Shown here piece after piece: positions 1 through 8,504 of a DNA stretch of 64,000 nucleotides. A program made the translations under genes and the position numbers. Position 1 is the stretch's first letter; each line of letters begins with the position of its first letter. Origin of the DNA: UBA4124 sp964577515 (GTDB lineage Bacteria > Patescibacteriota > Minisyncoccia > Phycocordibacterales > UBA9973); NCBI GenBank assembly GCA_964577515.1, contig CAZNZN010000002.1, positions 1-64,000 of the forward strand, written 5' to 3'. Below the pieces are notes generated by a model. The model was not told where the DNA came from. It made no database searches and saw only the letters and a list, made by a program, of their open reading frames with translations.

Positions 1-54
1 AAGCCATTCTTCGGCTTTTTTTGCCTCTTGTTTAAATGCGTCTAAGCTGTACAT
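1..54 (-). CDS. frr: Ribosome recycling factor, N-terminal fragment (runs off window)
   Basis: Only the first 18 codons are inside the window. They read MYSLDAFKQEAKKAEEWL. The pattern of a short start, an aromatic residue, a lysine-rich helix and 'EEWL' resembles the first helix of ribosome recycling factor, which splits post-termination 70S ribosomes with EF-G. The identification rests on this short segment and on family memory, so it is tentative. The stop codon lies to the left of the window. Confidence 0.45.
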   Translation of the reverse strand, partial: MYSLDAFKQEAKKAEEWL

Positions 55-71
55 GTGTAGGATTATAGCAT

Positions 72-104
72 AAGAAAAAGGCCGTCTCCTTTATAGAGAC
101 GGCC
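72..104 (-). terminator. Intrinsic terminator of the 120-524 gene
   Basis: A perfect 9-bp stem GGCCGTCTC/GAGACGGCC (80-88 with 96-104) has a 7-nt loop. On the minus strand it is followed by TTTTTCTT. It sits 16 bp past the stop codon of the membrane-protein gene and separates it from frr. Confidence 0.85.
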
Positions 105-119
105 CGTTATAACAGTGTC

Positions 120-524
120 TTACAAAACCTGAACAAACAAAAGCACTGTTGCTGCTATAAAAATAATAGCGGCAAGGGTTCTTGTTTGGCGTTTCCTTTT
201 TTGATTCATATCTCTCCCGTCACCAAAATTGATTGTAGCCAGTGATAAGAGTACTGCCCAGGTAATCCACGCAACTGCAGGCCAAGGACTGCTCCGCCAT
301 AGGAGAGTAGCTTCTGTGAGCGTCACATAAAGGAAAAACGATTTCAGGAAGTAAATAGTTTTTCTGGTTTTTATCCCAGGAGCATTATTTTTGAGCAAAA
401 ACCATTGACCCAAAAGATTGAGCGCCTTTCTGAAAAAGAAAGTGAGGATGAACCAAACAGAAAGAAAACTGAAGAAAACGATTTTATTGACAAAAATCAT
501 TTCCAGAAAACTGATTACTGACAT
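120..524 (-). CDS. Small multi-pass membrane protein, unknown function
   Basis: A 134-residue protein I do not recognise. Hydrophobic segments are seen near residues 5-30 (IVFFSFLSVWFILTFFF), 58-72, 80-98 and 115-133. Short basic loops (KTRKTIY, NQKRKRQTR) lie between them, which suggests a four-helix inner-membrane protein. It is a single-gene unit: a strong promoter lies about 50-75 bp upstream and an intrinsic terminator follows. No catalytic motif is visible. Confidence 0.6.
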   Translation of the reverse strand: MSVISFLEMIFVNKIVFFSFLSVWFILTFFFRKALNLLGQWFLLKNNAPGIKTRKTIYFLKSFFLYVTLTEATLLWRSSPWPAVAWITWAVLLSLATINFGDGRDMNQKRKRQTRTLAAIIFIAATVLLFVQVL

Positions 525-540
525 AGAACGGTGTTTTTAT

Positions 541-572
541 AAATTAGAAAATATAAATACTTTTTCTAATTT
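541..572 (-). terminator. AT-rich hairpin downstream of the delta-prime gene
   Basis: AAATTAGAAAA (541-551) pairs with TTTTTCTAATTT (561-572). On the minus strand it follows the stop of the 618-1229 gene and is succeeded by ATAAAAAC. It may be a weak terminator. It also falls in the 5' leader of the 120-524 transcript, so it could act there instead. Confidence 0.4.
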
Positions 573-601
573 ATTTTAGCATAAAAATATACTATTGTCA
601 A
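573..601 (-). promoter_or_regulatory. Sigma-70 promoter for the 120-524 gene
   Basis: On the minus strand TTGACA (601-596) is followed after 17 nt by TAAAAT (578-573). The -35 box sits inside the 13-bp palindrome CTATTGTCAATAG. The same palindrome occurs around another -35 box at 41817-41829. Confidence 0.7.
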
Positions 602-617
602 TAGTTTGTTTAGATTC

Positions 618-1229
618 TTATAGGGCCATGCTCACGACATATTCCGCTACCTGCTTTGTAGGCATGTTTGCCTTATAGAGCATCGACTTCCCTTCGTAAA
701 TAACCTTTGTTTTCTGTGGCATAGCTCGCATCTGCACCTCAAGAGTGTCTAAAAAAGTTGTAGCAAGAGCTCTGCGTTCTGATGCATCGATGTCTTCATT
801 GCCAAGATATTCTTTTATATAGAGTGTTGCGCTCGCTTTTGTGAAGAGGGTGCGTTCACTGGCCATATCCCCTTTTGCAGTGATAAGACGTACTCGGGAA
901 CGAATCGTTTGTGGGATGAGGTATGGATGTGGCGTGACAAGGATTATATGAACACCTCTCCCTGGTTCTTCAAGTGTTTTCAAAAGCACTTGGGCAGCGT
1001 CATAAACAAAAATATCAAAATACAAAACACACCAGGATTCTTGTCCTGCATTTTCTGTTGCCCATGAAACAAGTGCTTTTGCATCGTCAATAGTAAAACG
1101 TGTGTACAAGCAATGAAAAGGAAACAGTCCTTTTTCTTTTAGTGTGACAACAAGACCTGTGGCAACAGTATTGTCTCCTTGGAGTAAAAATACTTGTTGT
1201 GGTGCAAGTGCTACAAGTGTCTCGTGCAT
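618..1229 (-). CDS. holB: DNA polymerase III delta-prime-like subunit (short)
   Basis: A 203-residue protein related to the AAA+ clamp-loader subunits. The segment 'VLLKTLEEPGRGVHIILVTP' followed by 'LIPQTIRSRV' is the sensor-1/SRC-type region shared by delta-prime and DnaX (compare LLKTLEEPP...IMSRCQ in the window's own DnaX). No Walker A and no zinc module are present, and the protein is much shorter than the usual ~330 residues, so only the core of the AAA+ fold seems to be kept. It is predicted to help load the sliding clamp together with the DnaX at 34056-35102. The start is fixed by TATACT ending 7 nt upstream. It lies 15 bp after mreB on the same strand. Confidence 0.65.
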   Translation of the reverse strand: MHETLVALAPQQVFLLQGDNTVATGLVVTLKEKGLFPFHCLYTRFTIDDAKALVSWATENAGQESWCVLYFDIFVYDAAQVLLKTLEEPGRGVHIILVTPHPYLIPQTIRSRVRLITAKGDMASERTLFTKASATLYIKEYLGNEDIDASERRALATTFLDTLEVQMRAMPQKTKVIYEGKSMLYKANMPTKQVAEYVVSMAL

Positions 1230-1244
1230 GGTGAGTAGTATACC

Positions 1245-2264
1245 TTATCGTTTTGCCAGTATTGAACGCTTGTATTCGTCGAGATGTTCAAGCAGTACTC
1301 CAGTACCATGAACAACACAGTAAAGCGCTTCGTCAGCGAGTCGGACTGCTACACCTGTTTGTTGCGCGATAAGGTCGTTTAAGTGAGCGAGCTGGCTCGT
1401 TCCGCCAGTCATAACAATACCGTGATCGATAATATCTGAAGCAAGCTCTGGAGGTGTCTGTTGTAGTACATCTTTAATAGCGCGCACCATCTGTTTTAGC
1501 TCATAGTCGACAGCTTTTACTAATTCATTAGTAGAGAGCTCGAGTGTCTTTGGAAGCCCTGTAACAACATCACGCCCTTTTACTTCCCCTTTTACATCTG
1601 GTGTTACTGGAAGCGCTGAACACAATGTCTTTTTTATCTCTTCTGCTGTTTGATCTCCTATAGAGACGTTATATGTCCGGCGAATATACTCTGCAACTGC
1701 GTGATCAAGCTTGTTTCCAGCACATTTAACTGAAGTCGAAGCAACAACCCCGCCAAGAGAGATCACTGCAACATCAGTAGTTCCTCCGCCAATATCAATA
1801 ATCATATGTCCGCGGGGTTCGTTGATGGGAACTCCTGCTCCAAGAGCTGCAAGTATTGGCTCCTTAACAATCACAGCGCTACGAGCTCCTGCTTTAACCG
1901 TAGCTTCTATCACAGCACGTCGTTCTGTTCCTGAAATACCAGCAGGAACAGAAACGAGAACATCGGGCTTAAAGAATGAAGACTTCCCAAGAGCTTTGTT
2001 GATAAAATACCGTAACATTGCCAGTGTCACATGGTAGTCGGCGATAGCACCGTCTTGCATAGGACGATAGACCACAATAGCATCGGGTGTTTTTCCAAGC
2101 ATTGCTTTCGCCTCTGCCCCAATAGCTTCTATTTTTTTAGTTGCTTGATTTACCGCAACAACAGTCGGCTCATTAAGGACAATCCCTTTTCCTGCAACAA
2201 AAACAAGGGTGTTTGTTGTCCCTAAATCAATACCGACTTTTTTTGTTCGCAGCAAGTTCCACAT
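1245..2264 (-). CDS. mreB: Rod shape-determining protein MreB
   Basis: A 339-residue actin homologue that polymerises under the membrane and guides cell-wall synthesis. Visible motifs are phosphate-1 'GIDLGTTNTLVF', the central 'GHMIIDIGGGTTDVAVISLGG' and the adenosine motif 'IVMTGGTSQL'. Length is normal for the family. The start codon has a clear Shine-Dalgarno AGGAGG about 5 nt upstream, unlike most genes here. It is divergent from priA across about 55 bp and heads the minus-strand run toward the delta-prime gene. Confidence 0.96.
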   Translation of the reverse strand: MWNLLRTKKVGIDLGTTNTLVFVAGKGIVLNEPTVVAVNQATKKIEAIGAEAKAMLGKTPDAIVVYRPMQDGAIADYHVTLAMLRYFINKALGKSSFFKPDVLVSVPAGISGTERRAVIEATVKAGARSAVIVKEPILAALGAGVPINEPRGHMIIDIGGGTTDVAVISLGGVVASTSVKCAGNKLDHAVAEYIRRTYNVSIGDQTAEEIKKTLCSALPVTPDVKGEVKGRDVVTGLPKTLELSTNELVKAVDYELKQMVRAIKDVLQQTPPELASDIIDHGIVMTGGTSQLAHLNDLIAQQTGVAVRLADEALYCVVHGTGVLLEHLDEYKRSILAKR

Positions 2265-2319
2265 AATGCCCTCCTATAGTAGCATAGAGAAAGGAGAAAA
2301 AAGTATCCTCATTTTAGCC

Positions 2320-4188
2320 ATGTTTATCGCAACAATCATTCCTATACAGCGCGGTGTCCCCTTCGATACACTTAGTTACTACAGCAACGAACTCCTCACT
2401 ACTGGAACGATTGTGGAAATCCCTTTTGGAAAACAGACGCTCTTTGGGTTAGTAACAGAGGCAACCCCCTTAATCGAAGCAAAAATGACATTGAAACACG
2501 CTCATTTTTCTTTGAAAAAAATCAAACGTATCGTTGGGCACTCATCTATAGCAACTGCTGTAGTCCAAGGACTTGTTGATGCAAAAAAACAAACACTCGT
2601 CCCAATAGGGGCACTTGCTGCTGAAGTACTCAACGAACTTTTTCTTGACATCCTACTAACTCCAAAAGATGTATCAAAAGAAGTACAAAAAAATGACAGC
2701 GCGCCACAATTACTTCCTAAAATAGTATATGGAACAACAGCGGAACGAACTGATCATTACAAAAGAATCGTACGGAGTATCTTTGCTGATAAAAAAAGTC
2801 TTGTTTTCGTGGCTCCTTCGATAAGAGCAGCAACGTTTTGGTACGAACAACTCAAAAAAGGTATCGGCGATCACGTAGTACTCTTGCATAGCAAGCGTAC
2901 AAAAAGAGACCTGCGTAGTGCCCTAAGTAGTATCAAAACATCTGAACGCCCCCTACTTATCTGTACAACACCACATTTTGCGCATGTTCCAATAGAAACC
3001 CTTGGCGCAATAATCCTTGAAGAAGAATCCAGTGCGCTCTACAAAACAAACGATCGGTACGAGATAGACGCTCGTGTTGTACTACAGACCGTAGCACACC
3101 ACCGAGGTATTCCTATAATTCCTGGCGACACCCTTCCTCGATTTGAAACGCTCGTACAAACAGGAACACCAACGCTTCCTCGATCATACGTTCCAGAAAA
3201 GTTGGTGATAGCACCAACAGAACCATACAGGAGTATCTTGCCTGTCGAAGCGATAGAACTTATTCGGTATTGCGAAAAACAACGCAAAACACTGTTTATT
3301 TTTACCAACAGAAAAGGACTTGCCCCTCTTTCTCGTTGTGCTGACTGCGGAACTGTTGTTGAGTGTCCGACCTGCTCACTCCCAATAACGCTCCGTTACA
3401 AGATTTCTCAAGGTGAACGCACTCGTCTTTTTACTTGTACGCACTGTGGCGATACCCTTCCAAGTACGCACACTTGTGCGCACTGTGGTGGGTGGAACAT
3501 CACTCCTGTATCGATTGGTACAGATAGTATTCGTGAAGCGCTCGAAAGTATCGTTCCTCCAGAACACGTTATTGTTGTTGACGAGAGCACGACACCTGAC
3601 AGTAAAAATATCGAAGTGCTTATCGAAACACTTCAAAAGAAACGATGGTTTGTTCTGGTTGGAACACAAAAACTTCTTCCTTTTATCAAATCAATCGACT
3701 ACACGCTTATTCCTTTTTTTGATCGGATACTTTCTGTTCCTTCCCCATATACTGTAGAAGAATCTCTTCGTCTTATAATGGAGTGCAACGAGCGATCAAA
3801 AGAAAGCTTAGTGCTTTGTTCACAACATCCTGACTTTGTAGTAACAAACCAACTTGCAACAAAAAAAGTACAAGAACTTATCAGCGAGGACATTGAAAAC
3901 CGAAGGGCACTTCACTACCCACCATTTGGGACACTGCTTAAACTCTCTCTTACTGTTACTCCTAGCCAACAGGCGCTGATTGAAGAAAAAGTGGAACTAT
4001 TCTTCAAAGACTATGAATGTAGCAAAACGAGCGCACGACGTATAAGCCCTCAGAGTATGAAGCTGGTCTGCACATGGATCATTGGAGTACCACTCTCTTA
4101 TACAGAAGATATGCACGAAGAACTTTTGCAGTTCCTCGACAGCTTACGAGCTCCTTATAAGATAGACACCCACCCGACACGCCTGTAA
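2320..4188 (+). CDS. priA: PriA-like primosomal protein with degenerate helicase motifs
   Basis: A 622-residue PriA homologue. The N-terminal DNA-binding region (RGVPFDTLSYY...GTIVEIPFGKQ.LFGLV) and the zinc region (CADC, CPTC, CTHC, CAHC: all eight cysteines) are intact. The ATPase motifs are not: the expected GVTGSGKT is GTTAERTD (2731-2754), the DEEH box reads LEEES, GSATP is GDTLP, and the motif VI arginine region reads NERSKES. Length is nearly normal, so this is not a truncation. PriA normally reloads DnaB at stalled forks; this one may keep a DNA-binding or scaffold role without translocation. I chose the ATG at 2320 because the family homology begins there. Confidence 0.85.
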   Translation: MFIATIIPIQRGVPFDTLSYYSNELLTTGTIVEIPFGKQTLFGLVTEATPLIEAKMTLKHAHFSLKKIKRIVGHSSIATAVVQGLVDAKKQTLVPIGALAAEVLNELFLDILLTPKDVSKEVQKNDSAPQLLPKIVYGTTAERTDHYKRIVRSIFADKKSLVFVAPSIRAATFWYEQLKKGIGDHVVLLHSKRTKRDLRSALSSIKTSERPLLICTTPHFAHVPIETLGAIILEEESSALYKTNDRYEIDARVVLQTVAHHRGIPIIPGDTLPRFETLVQTGTPTLPRSYVPEKLVIAPTEPYRSILPVEAIELIRYCEKQRKTLFIFTNRKGLAPLSRCADCGTVVECPTCSLPITLRYKISQGERTRLFTCTHCGDTLPSTHTCAHCGGWNITPVSIGTDSIREALESIVPPEHVIVVDESTTPDSKNIEVLIETLQKKRWFVLVGTQKLLPFIKSIDYTLIPFFDRILSVPSPYTVEESLRLIMECNERSKESLVLCSQHPDFVVTNQLATKKVQELISEDIENRRALHYPPFGTLLKLSLTVTPSQQALIEEKVELFFKDYECSKTSARRISPQSMKLVCTWIIGVPLSYTEDMHEELLQFLDSLRAPYKIDTHPTRL

Positions 4189-4229
4189 GGCTATTGCAAG
4201 AATACACTCTCCATGGTACGATAACGCCC

Positions 4230-4454
4230 ATGTCAATGACTAATGTTGAATTAAAGAAAAATACCAATGAAAATCCGACGAACCTCCTTCGTCGTTTTAC
4301 CCGTAAAATCCAAGAGTCTGGGATCATCCCAAAACTAAAAGGACAGCGGTACGCACAACGCGATCTCACAAAACTTTCTCTTAAGAAAATGGCACTCAAA
4401 CGTCTCGCTCGAAGAAAAGAAGTAGAACGTCTCAAGAAACTCGGAAAAATGTAA
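4230..4454 (+). CDS. rpsU: Small ribosomal subunit protein bS21
   Basis: A 74-residue, strongly basic protein. 'NPTNLLRRFTRKIQESGIIPKLKGQRY' fits the bS21 core (the family has 'FE.ALRRFKR...G.....R.R..YE.P') and the C-terminal tail is rich in Lys and Arg (KKMALKRLARRKEVERLKKLGKM). bS21 binds the 30S platform near the anti-Shine-Dalgarno. ATG 4230 is 7 nt after TACGAT; ATG 4236 is an alternative. It lies between priA and ybeY. Confidence 0.85.
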   Translation: MSMTNVELKKNTNENPTNLLRRFTRKIQESGIIPKLKGQRYAQRDLTKLSLKKMALKRLARRKEVERLKKLGKM

Positions 4455-4468
4455 GATACACGATTCTG

Positions 4469-4861
4469 ATGGCAACTATAGAAGGACACAACCTTGTAGT
4501 TTCTCGAAAGAAAGGCACGCTCCCTCGCGTGCCTTTCTTGGCTATAAAAGAGAAAGTGCTTGGAAAGACATACGACCTTTCTGTGTCTTTTGTTAGTGAA
4601 CGTGAGGCTCAAATGCTAAACATGACGCATCGAAACAAAGACTACATCCCCAACACTCTCTCGTTCTCTCTCTCAAAGAACAGTGGAGAAATAGTACTCT
4701 GCCTCCCTGCAATCAATCGTGAATATAAAAAGTTTGAAATGACCAAGACCACATATCTTGTTTTTTTACTCATCCACAGCATGCTTCATTTGAAAGGATT
4801 CGTACATGGCGGTACAATGGAGAAAGAAGAAAAAAAGTTTCTCACTTTCTTCACCAAGTAG
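4469..4861 (+). CDS. ybeY: Endoribonuclease YbeY (16S rRNA maturation)
   Basis: A 130-residue metal-dependent endoribonuclease involved in 16S rRNA 3'-end maturation and ribosome quality control. The signature H-x3-H-x5-H is seen as 'HSMLHLKGFVHGG' near residues 107-119; the three histidines bind zinc. The Asp that usually precedes the last His (GxDH) is replaced by Val (GFVH). 'NKDYIPNTLSFSL' matches the family segment 'N..YR..D..TDVLSFP' in a diverged form. It lies 14 bp after rpsU, which fits a ribosome-related operon. Confidence 0.88.
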   Translation: MATIEGHNLVVSRKKGTLPRVPFLAIKEKVLGKTYDLSVSFVSEREAQMLNMTHRNKDYIPNTLSFSLSKNSGEIVLCLPAINREYKKFEMTKTTYLVFLLIHSMLHLKGFVHGGTMEKEEKKFLTFFTK

Positions 4862-4875
4862 ATTTATTTTTTTGA

Positions 4876-6045
4876 ATGAAGCAATCATTTTCAGTCGGTA
4901 TCGATATCGGGTCAGCAACTACACGTGTAGTTGTTTCAAGCGCTCCGATAACACCGGGTGGTCTTCCGCAAGTGATTGCACATAGTGCAGTAGAAACACG
5001 CGGCTGTAAGCATGGGTATGTTTTGCAAAGAGAGGACGTCACCACTACACTCAAAAAAGCACTTCGTGAGGCAGAAACTCAAGCAGGCATCAAAATCAAA
5101 CAAGCTACCATTGCTATTGGTGGTGTAGGACTACAAGCAGACTATGCTATGGGAACCGCAGTGGTAAGTCGGGCTGATAGCATCATTGGAAAACTCGATA
5201 TTGAAAAAGCGATTACAGAAGCAGAAGGAACACTTGATCTAAAAAACAGAGCAATCCTCCACGCGTACCCTGTCGTATTTAAAATCGACGGAAAAGAACA
5301 CCCTGTTCGCCCCGAAGGGATACAAGGGCTAAAGCTCGAAGTAAAAGTATTGTTTATCACCTGCTTCCAGCAACATATCGACGACCTCCTTGGTGTTCTC
5401 CAGGATGCAGGAGTGCGTGTGCTGGGCTTCACTGCAACACCCCTTGCAACACACCACCTCCTTTTGACCGATTTACAGCGAAACTTCGGCTGCGCTCTTA
5501 TCGACGTTGGAGCAGAAACGGTTTCGGTATCTGTTTTTGAAAACAATATTCCAACATCTTTACATGTTTTTGGTATCGGCTCTCTTGATATCACAAAAGA
5601 TATTGCGCTTGGTCTCCGTATCACTCCTGAAGAAGCAGAAAGTGTCAAACGAGGTTCGGTAAGTTTCCAAAGTATTCCAAAAAAGAAGCTTGATGAGATC
5701 GTTGAAGCACGTCTTTCTGATATTTTTGAACTCATTGATAAGTATTTGAAAAAAATTGGTCGCAGTGGGCTGCTCCCCGCAGGTGCAGTGCTCATTGGTG
5801 GTGGCGCATATAGTACACAAATCGAAGCAGTAGCAAAAACAATGCTCAAGATACCAGTGAAGCTCGGTGCACTTGATATCCCGAGTATAAAAGGACCAAT
5901 AAAAGACCAACGACTCATTACTGCATACGCGGTGTCGTTACCAAAAAATGAACTCGGAGGCAAAAAAAATAGAACTCCTGACACAAATGACAACGAAGGG
6001 TTTGTTGCTGTCATCAAAAACTTTTTCAAACAGTTAATGCCTTAA
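4876..6045 (+). CDS. ftsA: Cell division protein FtsA
   Basis: A 389-residue actin-like protein that tethers FtsZ to the membrane. Motifs seen are phosphate-1 'GIDIGSATTRVVV', the 1C subdomain with 'AYPVVFKIDG', phosphate-2 'GCALIDVGAETVSVSVF', the adenosine motif 'GAVLIGGGAYSTQI' and a C-terminal amphipathic helix 'FVAVIKNFFKQLMP' after a charged linker, the expected membrane-targeting sequence. It precedes ftsZ by 113 bp. Confidence 0.95.
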   Translation: MKQSFSVGIDIGSATTRVVVSSAPITPGGLPQVIAHSAVETRGCKHGYVLQREDVTTTLKKALREAETQAGIKIKQATIAIGGVGLQADYAMGTAVVSRADSIIGKLDIEKAITEAEGTLDLKNRAILHAYPVVFKIDGKEHPVRPEGIQGLKLEVKVLFITCFQQHIDDLLGVLQDAGVRVLGFTATPLATHHLLLTDLQRNFGCALIDVGAETVSVSVFENNIPTSLHVFGIGSLDITKDIALGLRITPEEAESVKRGSVSFQSIPKKKLDEIVEARLSDIFELIDKYLKKIGRSGLLPAGAVLIGGGAYSTQIEAVAKTMLKIPVKLGALDIPSIKGPIKDQRLITAYAVSLPKNELGGKKNRTPDTNDNEGFVAVIKNFFKQLMP

Positions 6046-6158
6046 ATAAAAAAATAGTGTGGTGTTTCTGTCAATAGAGCCTTCCCTCTATTCCCTTTTT
6101 GTGGCTTTCTGCTACTATATCCACTATACAAATAAGTAGAGAAGGAGGAGAGAAAAAT

Positions 6159-7328
6159 ATGGCTAAAGTAAACCCTGAAATCGAAACCGCCGCACGGATT
6201 AAGGTGATTGGTGTTGGTGGGTCTGGCTGTAATGCGGTAAACCACATGATCAGCGCAAAAGTAAAAAACGTTGAATTCATTGTGATGAATACCGACGTAC
6301 AAGACTTGCACAAGTCTCAGGCAGAGAAAAAAATTCACCTAGGGAAAAATCTTACAAAAGGACTCGGTGCTGGGATGAACCCAGAGATTGGTGCTCGTGC
6401 TGCAGAGGAAACGAAAGCTGAAATACAAGATGCAGTCAAAGGTGCTGATATGGTGTTCATCGCTTGTGGTATGGGTGGTGGAACTGGTACAGGTGGTGCA
6501 CCAAGTGTGGCACGTATTGCAAAAGAGCAAGGCATCCTCACTGTTGCAGTGGTGACAAAACCATTCTTTTTTGAAGGAAACCAACGCATGCGCATTGCGG
6601 AGAAAGGTATCGAAGAACTTGAATCTGAAGTAGATGCTATCATTGTCATTCCAAACGATCGCCTCCTCGCTATTGCTGGAAAAGACACTACCTTTAAAGA
6701 TGCCTTTGCAAAATGTGACGAAGTGCTTCGACAGGCAGTTGAAGGGATCTCAGAGCTTATCGCAAGTCCTGGTATCATCAACGTCGACTTCGCTGATATG
6801 AAAAGTGTTCTCACCGACGCAGGAACAGCACTCATGGGTGTTGGGTTTGCTTCTGGTGAAGATCGTGCAGAAAAAGCAGCCGTTCAAGCTATCAACTCTC
6901 CTCTTCTCGATATCTCTATCAACGGCGCAAAAGGAGTACTCTTTGCTATCTCAACCAACGACGATCTCATCATGGCAGAGTTCCAAGAAGCTGCAAAAGT
7001 GATCACCGAATCTATCGACAAAGACGCTCGAGTGATTATCGGTACCATTTCAGATGACCGGATTAAAAAAGGTGAAATGAAAATCACTGTGATCGCTACA
7101 GGATTTCCTACAGAAGGAGTCAAGAAGAACAATCTCTTTGCAGGACAGTCAGCACACCAAATCTTTTCAACAAAAAAAGACGTTGAGGAGAAGAAAGAAA
7201 TCCCCTCTCCTGCTCCTATGGTGCAAAAGCCTGAAATCAAAGTAGAAGATACTGAAACTATCGACCCTGATACTACAGAAGAAGATTGGGGTGCTATCCC
7301 AGCGTTTCTTCGAAGAAACAAAAAATAA
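6159..7328 (+). CDS. ftsZ: Cell division GTPase FtsZ
   Basis: A 389-residue tubulin homologue that forms the Z ring. 'IGVGGSGCNAVNHM' and the tubulin signature 'GMGGGTGTGGAP' bind GTP, and 'NVDFADMKSVL' contains the T7 catalytic loop. The last residues 'GAIPAFLRRNKK' match the conserved C-terminal peptide that binds FtsA. The ATG at 6159 is chosen because a strong Shine-Dalgarno GGAGGAG (6143-6149) precedes it. Transcription ends at the hairpin just downstream. Confidence 0.97.
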   Translation: MAKVNPEIETAARIKVIGVGGSGCNAVNHMISAKVKNVEFIVMNTDVQDLHKSQAEKKIHLGKNLTKGLGAGMNPEIGARAAEETKAEIQDAVKGADMVFIACGMGGGTGTGGAPSVARIAKEQGILTVAVVTKPFFFEGNQRMRIAEKGIEELESEVDAIIVIPNDRLLAIAGKDTTFKDAFAKCDEVLRQAVEGISELIASPGIINVDFADMKSVLTDAGTALMGVGFASGEDRAEKAAVQAINSPLLDISINGAKGVLFAISTNDDLIMAEFQEAAKVITESIDKDARVIIGTISDDRIKKGEMKITVIATGFPTEGVKKNNLFAGQSAHQIFSTKKDVEEKKEIPSPAPMVQKPEIKVEDTETIDPDTTEEDWGAIPAFLRRNKK

Positions 7329-7339
7329 TACCTCCTTCC

Positions 7340-7370
7340 AAAGAGCTCCTCTCAAGGAGCTCTTTGTTTG
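7340..7370 (+). terminator. Intrinsic terminator after ftsZ
   Basis: A 10-bp perfect stem AAAGAGCTCC/GGAGCTCTTT (7340-7349 with 7356-7365) is followed by GTTTG. Confidence 0.75.
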
Positions 7371-7373
7371 TGC

Positions 7374-7379
7374 TATACT
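7374..7379 (+). promoter_or_regulatory. -10 box of trxB, start-proximal
   Basis: TATACT ends 7 nt before the trxB ATG, so the predicted transcription start is at or next to the start codon (leaderless mRNA). It falls immediately after the ftsZ terminator. Confidence 0.6.
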
Positions 7380-7386
7380 CGCCCGT

Positions 7387-8313
7387 ATGACCTACGACAC
7401 AATCATCATCGGTGGCGGCCCGGGAGGGGCTGCAGGAGCGGTATATGCAGCACGAAAACAACTAAAAACTGTTCTTGTTACCCCAGAGTTCGGTGGGCAA
7501 TCAGTCGTCTCCGAGGATATCCAAAACTGGATAGGGACTCCACACATCAGTGGTGCGGCACTTGCACAGTCGCTCAAAGACCATGTGAAATCATATGAAG
7601 GTGAATGGCTCAGTATCATGGAGGGGGTATCTGTAACAAAACTTGAGAAAGATGGAGAGTCTTTTACCGCGACTCTTTCAAATGGGACTACACTCTCTGC
7701 TCGTTCAGTGCTCATCACCGCAGGATCACGTCGACGCAAACTCGAGGCAATAAACGCAGATACTTTTGAGCACAAAGGTCTCACCTACTGCGCATCGTGT
7801 GACGGTCCTCTCTTCTCTGACATGGACGTTGCCGTCATCGGTGGTGGCAATGCTGCTTTTGAGAGTGCTGCACAACTTTTGGCGTACTGTAAAAGCGTTA
7901 TTCTTATCAATAGAACCGACAAATTCCGGGCAGATGAGATAACTATCGAAACGGTGACCAAACACCCTAATTTGCGTGTTATTACCAACGCAGTAGCAAA
8001 AGAAGTACATGGAGATACCTTTGTAAATGGACTTACCATCACCCACACTGACACTAGTACTGACGAACACCTCCCTGTTTCAGGTATTTTTGTAGAAATA
8101 GGACAAATCGCCAACGGTGACTTCCTAAAAGATATTGTTGCTATAGATGCTACAGGGAAAATCACTATTGACCCCTGGACACAGCGCACAAGCACCGAAG
8201 GTATTTGGGCAGCTGGTGATATCACAAACATTCGCTATCACCAAAATAACATTGCTGCAGGAGATGCAGTGAAAGCGCTCGAGGACCTTTATCTCTGGGT
8301 AAAAACAAAATAA
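7387..8313 (+). CDS. trxB: Thioredoxin reductase
   Basis: A 308-residue FAD/NADPH flavoenzyme that reduces thioredoxin-like proteins. The FAD Rossmann motif 'IIIGGGPGGAAGA' is at the N-terminus, the redox pair 'CASC' follows in the middle, the NADPH motif 'VIGGGNAAFESA' comes next, and the C-terminal FAD motif 'GIWAAGDITN' is present. Length is normal. No thioredoxin gene is next to it, but glutaredoxin-like genes at 17261 and 30483 are possible partners. The start is fixed by homology and the -10 box. Confidence 0.93.
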   Translation: MTYDTIIIGGGPGGAAGAVYAARKQLKTVLVTPEFGGQSVVSEDIQNWIGTPHISGAALAQSLKDHVKSYEGEWLSIMEGVSVTKLEKDGESFTATLSNGTTLSARSVLITAGSRRRKLEAINADTFEHKGLTYCASCDGPLFSDMDVAVIGGGNAAFESAAQLLAYCKSVILINRTDKFRADEITIETVTKHPNLRVITNAVAKEVHGDTFVNGLTITHTDTSTDEHLPVSGIFVEIGQIANGDFLKDIVAIDATGKITIDPWTQRTSTEGIWAAGDITNIRYHQNNIAAGDAVKALEDLYLWVKTK

Positions 8314-8318
8314 ACGCA

Positions 8319-8354
8319 CACAAAAAGCCGCATCAAACGCGGCTTTTGTGTTTT
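8319..8354 (+). terminator. Intrinsic terminator after trxB
   Basis: CACAAAAAGCCGC (8319-8331) pairs with GCGGCTTTTGTG (8339-8350), then TTTTT. Confidence 0.85.
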
Positions 8355-8457
8355 TATAGAAGAAAGAACAATATTATTTTAAAATAATTCCCAATGTTGA
8401 TATAGAATATCGCTTTGGGAGGTAGAGTATATACAACTATTTTTTATACGTCAAAAT

Positions 8458-8492
8458 AAAAACTCTACGAGAAATGATTCGTAGAGTTTTTA
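8458..8492 (-). terminator. Intrinsic terminator of the flavodoxin-fold gene
   Basis: AAAAACTCTACGA pairs with TCGTAGAGTTTTT around an 8-nt loop. T-runs on both sides make it usable from either strand. The stretch 8355-8457 before it holds no gene; it contains a 16-bp palindrome ATTATTTTAAAATAAT at 8373-8388. Confidence 0.8.
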
Positions 8493-8504
8493 TGGTGCTA
8501 TCGA

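Noticed and set aside
3376..3757. Overlapping frames inside priA on both strands
   Set aside because: They share the sequence of the zinc region of priA and show no independent start signals or recognisable protein features.
6335..6835. Long antisense open frames opposite ftsA, ftsZ, trxB and topA
   Set aside because: They are Ser/Arg-rich shadows of well-conserved genes, with no homology and no expression signals of their own.
8373..8388. 16-bp palindrome ATTATTTTAAAATAAT after trxB
   Set aside because: It is pure A/T in an A/T-rich spacer between two terminators, with no gene start nearby.
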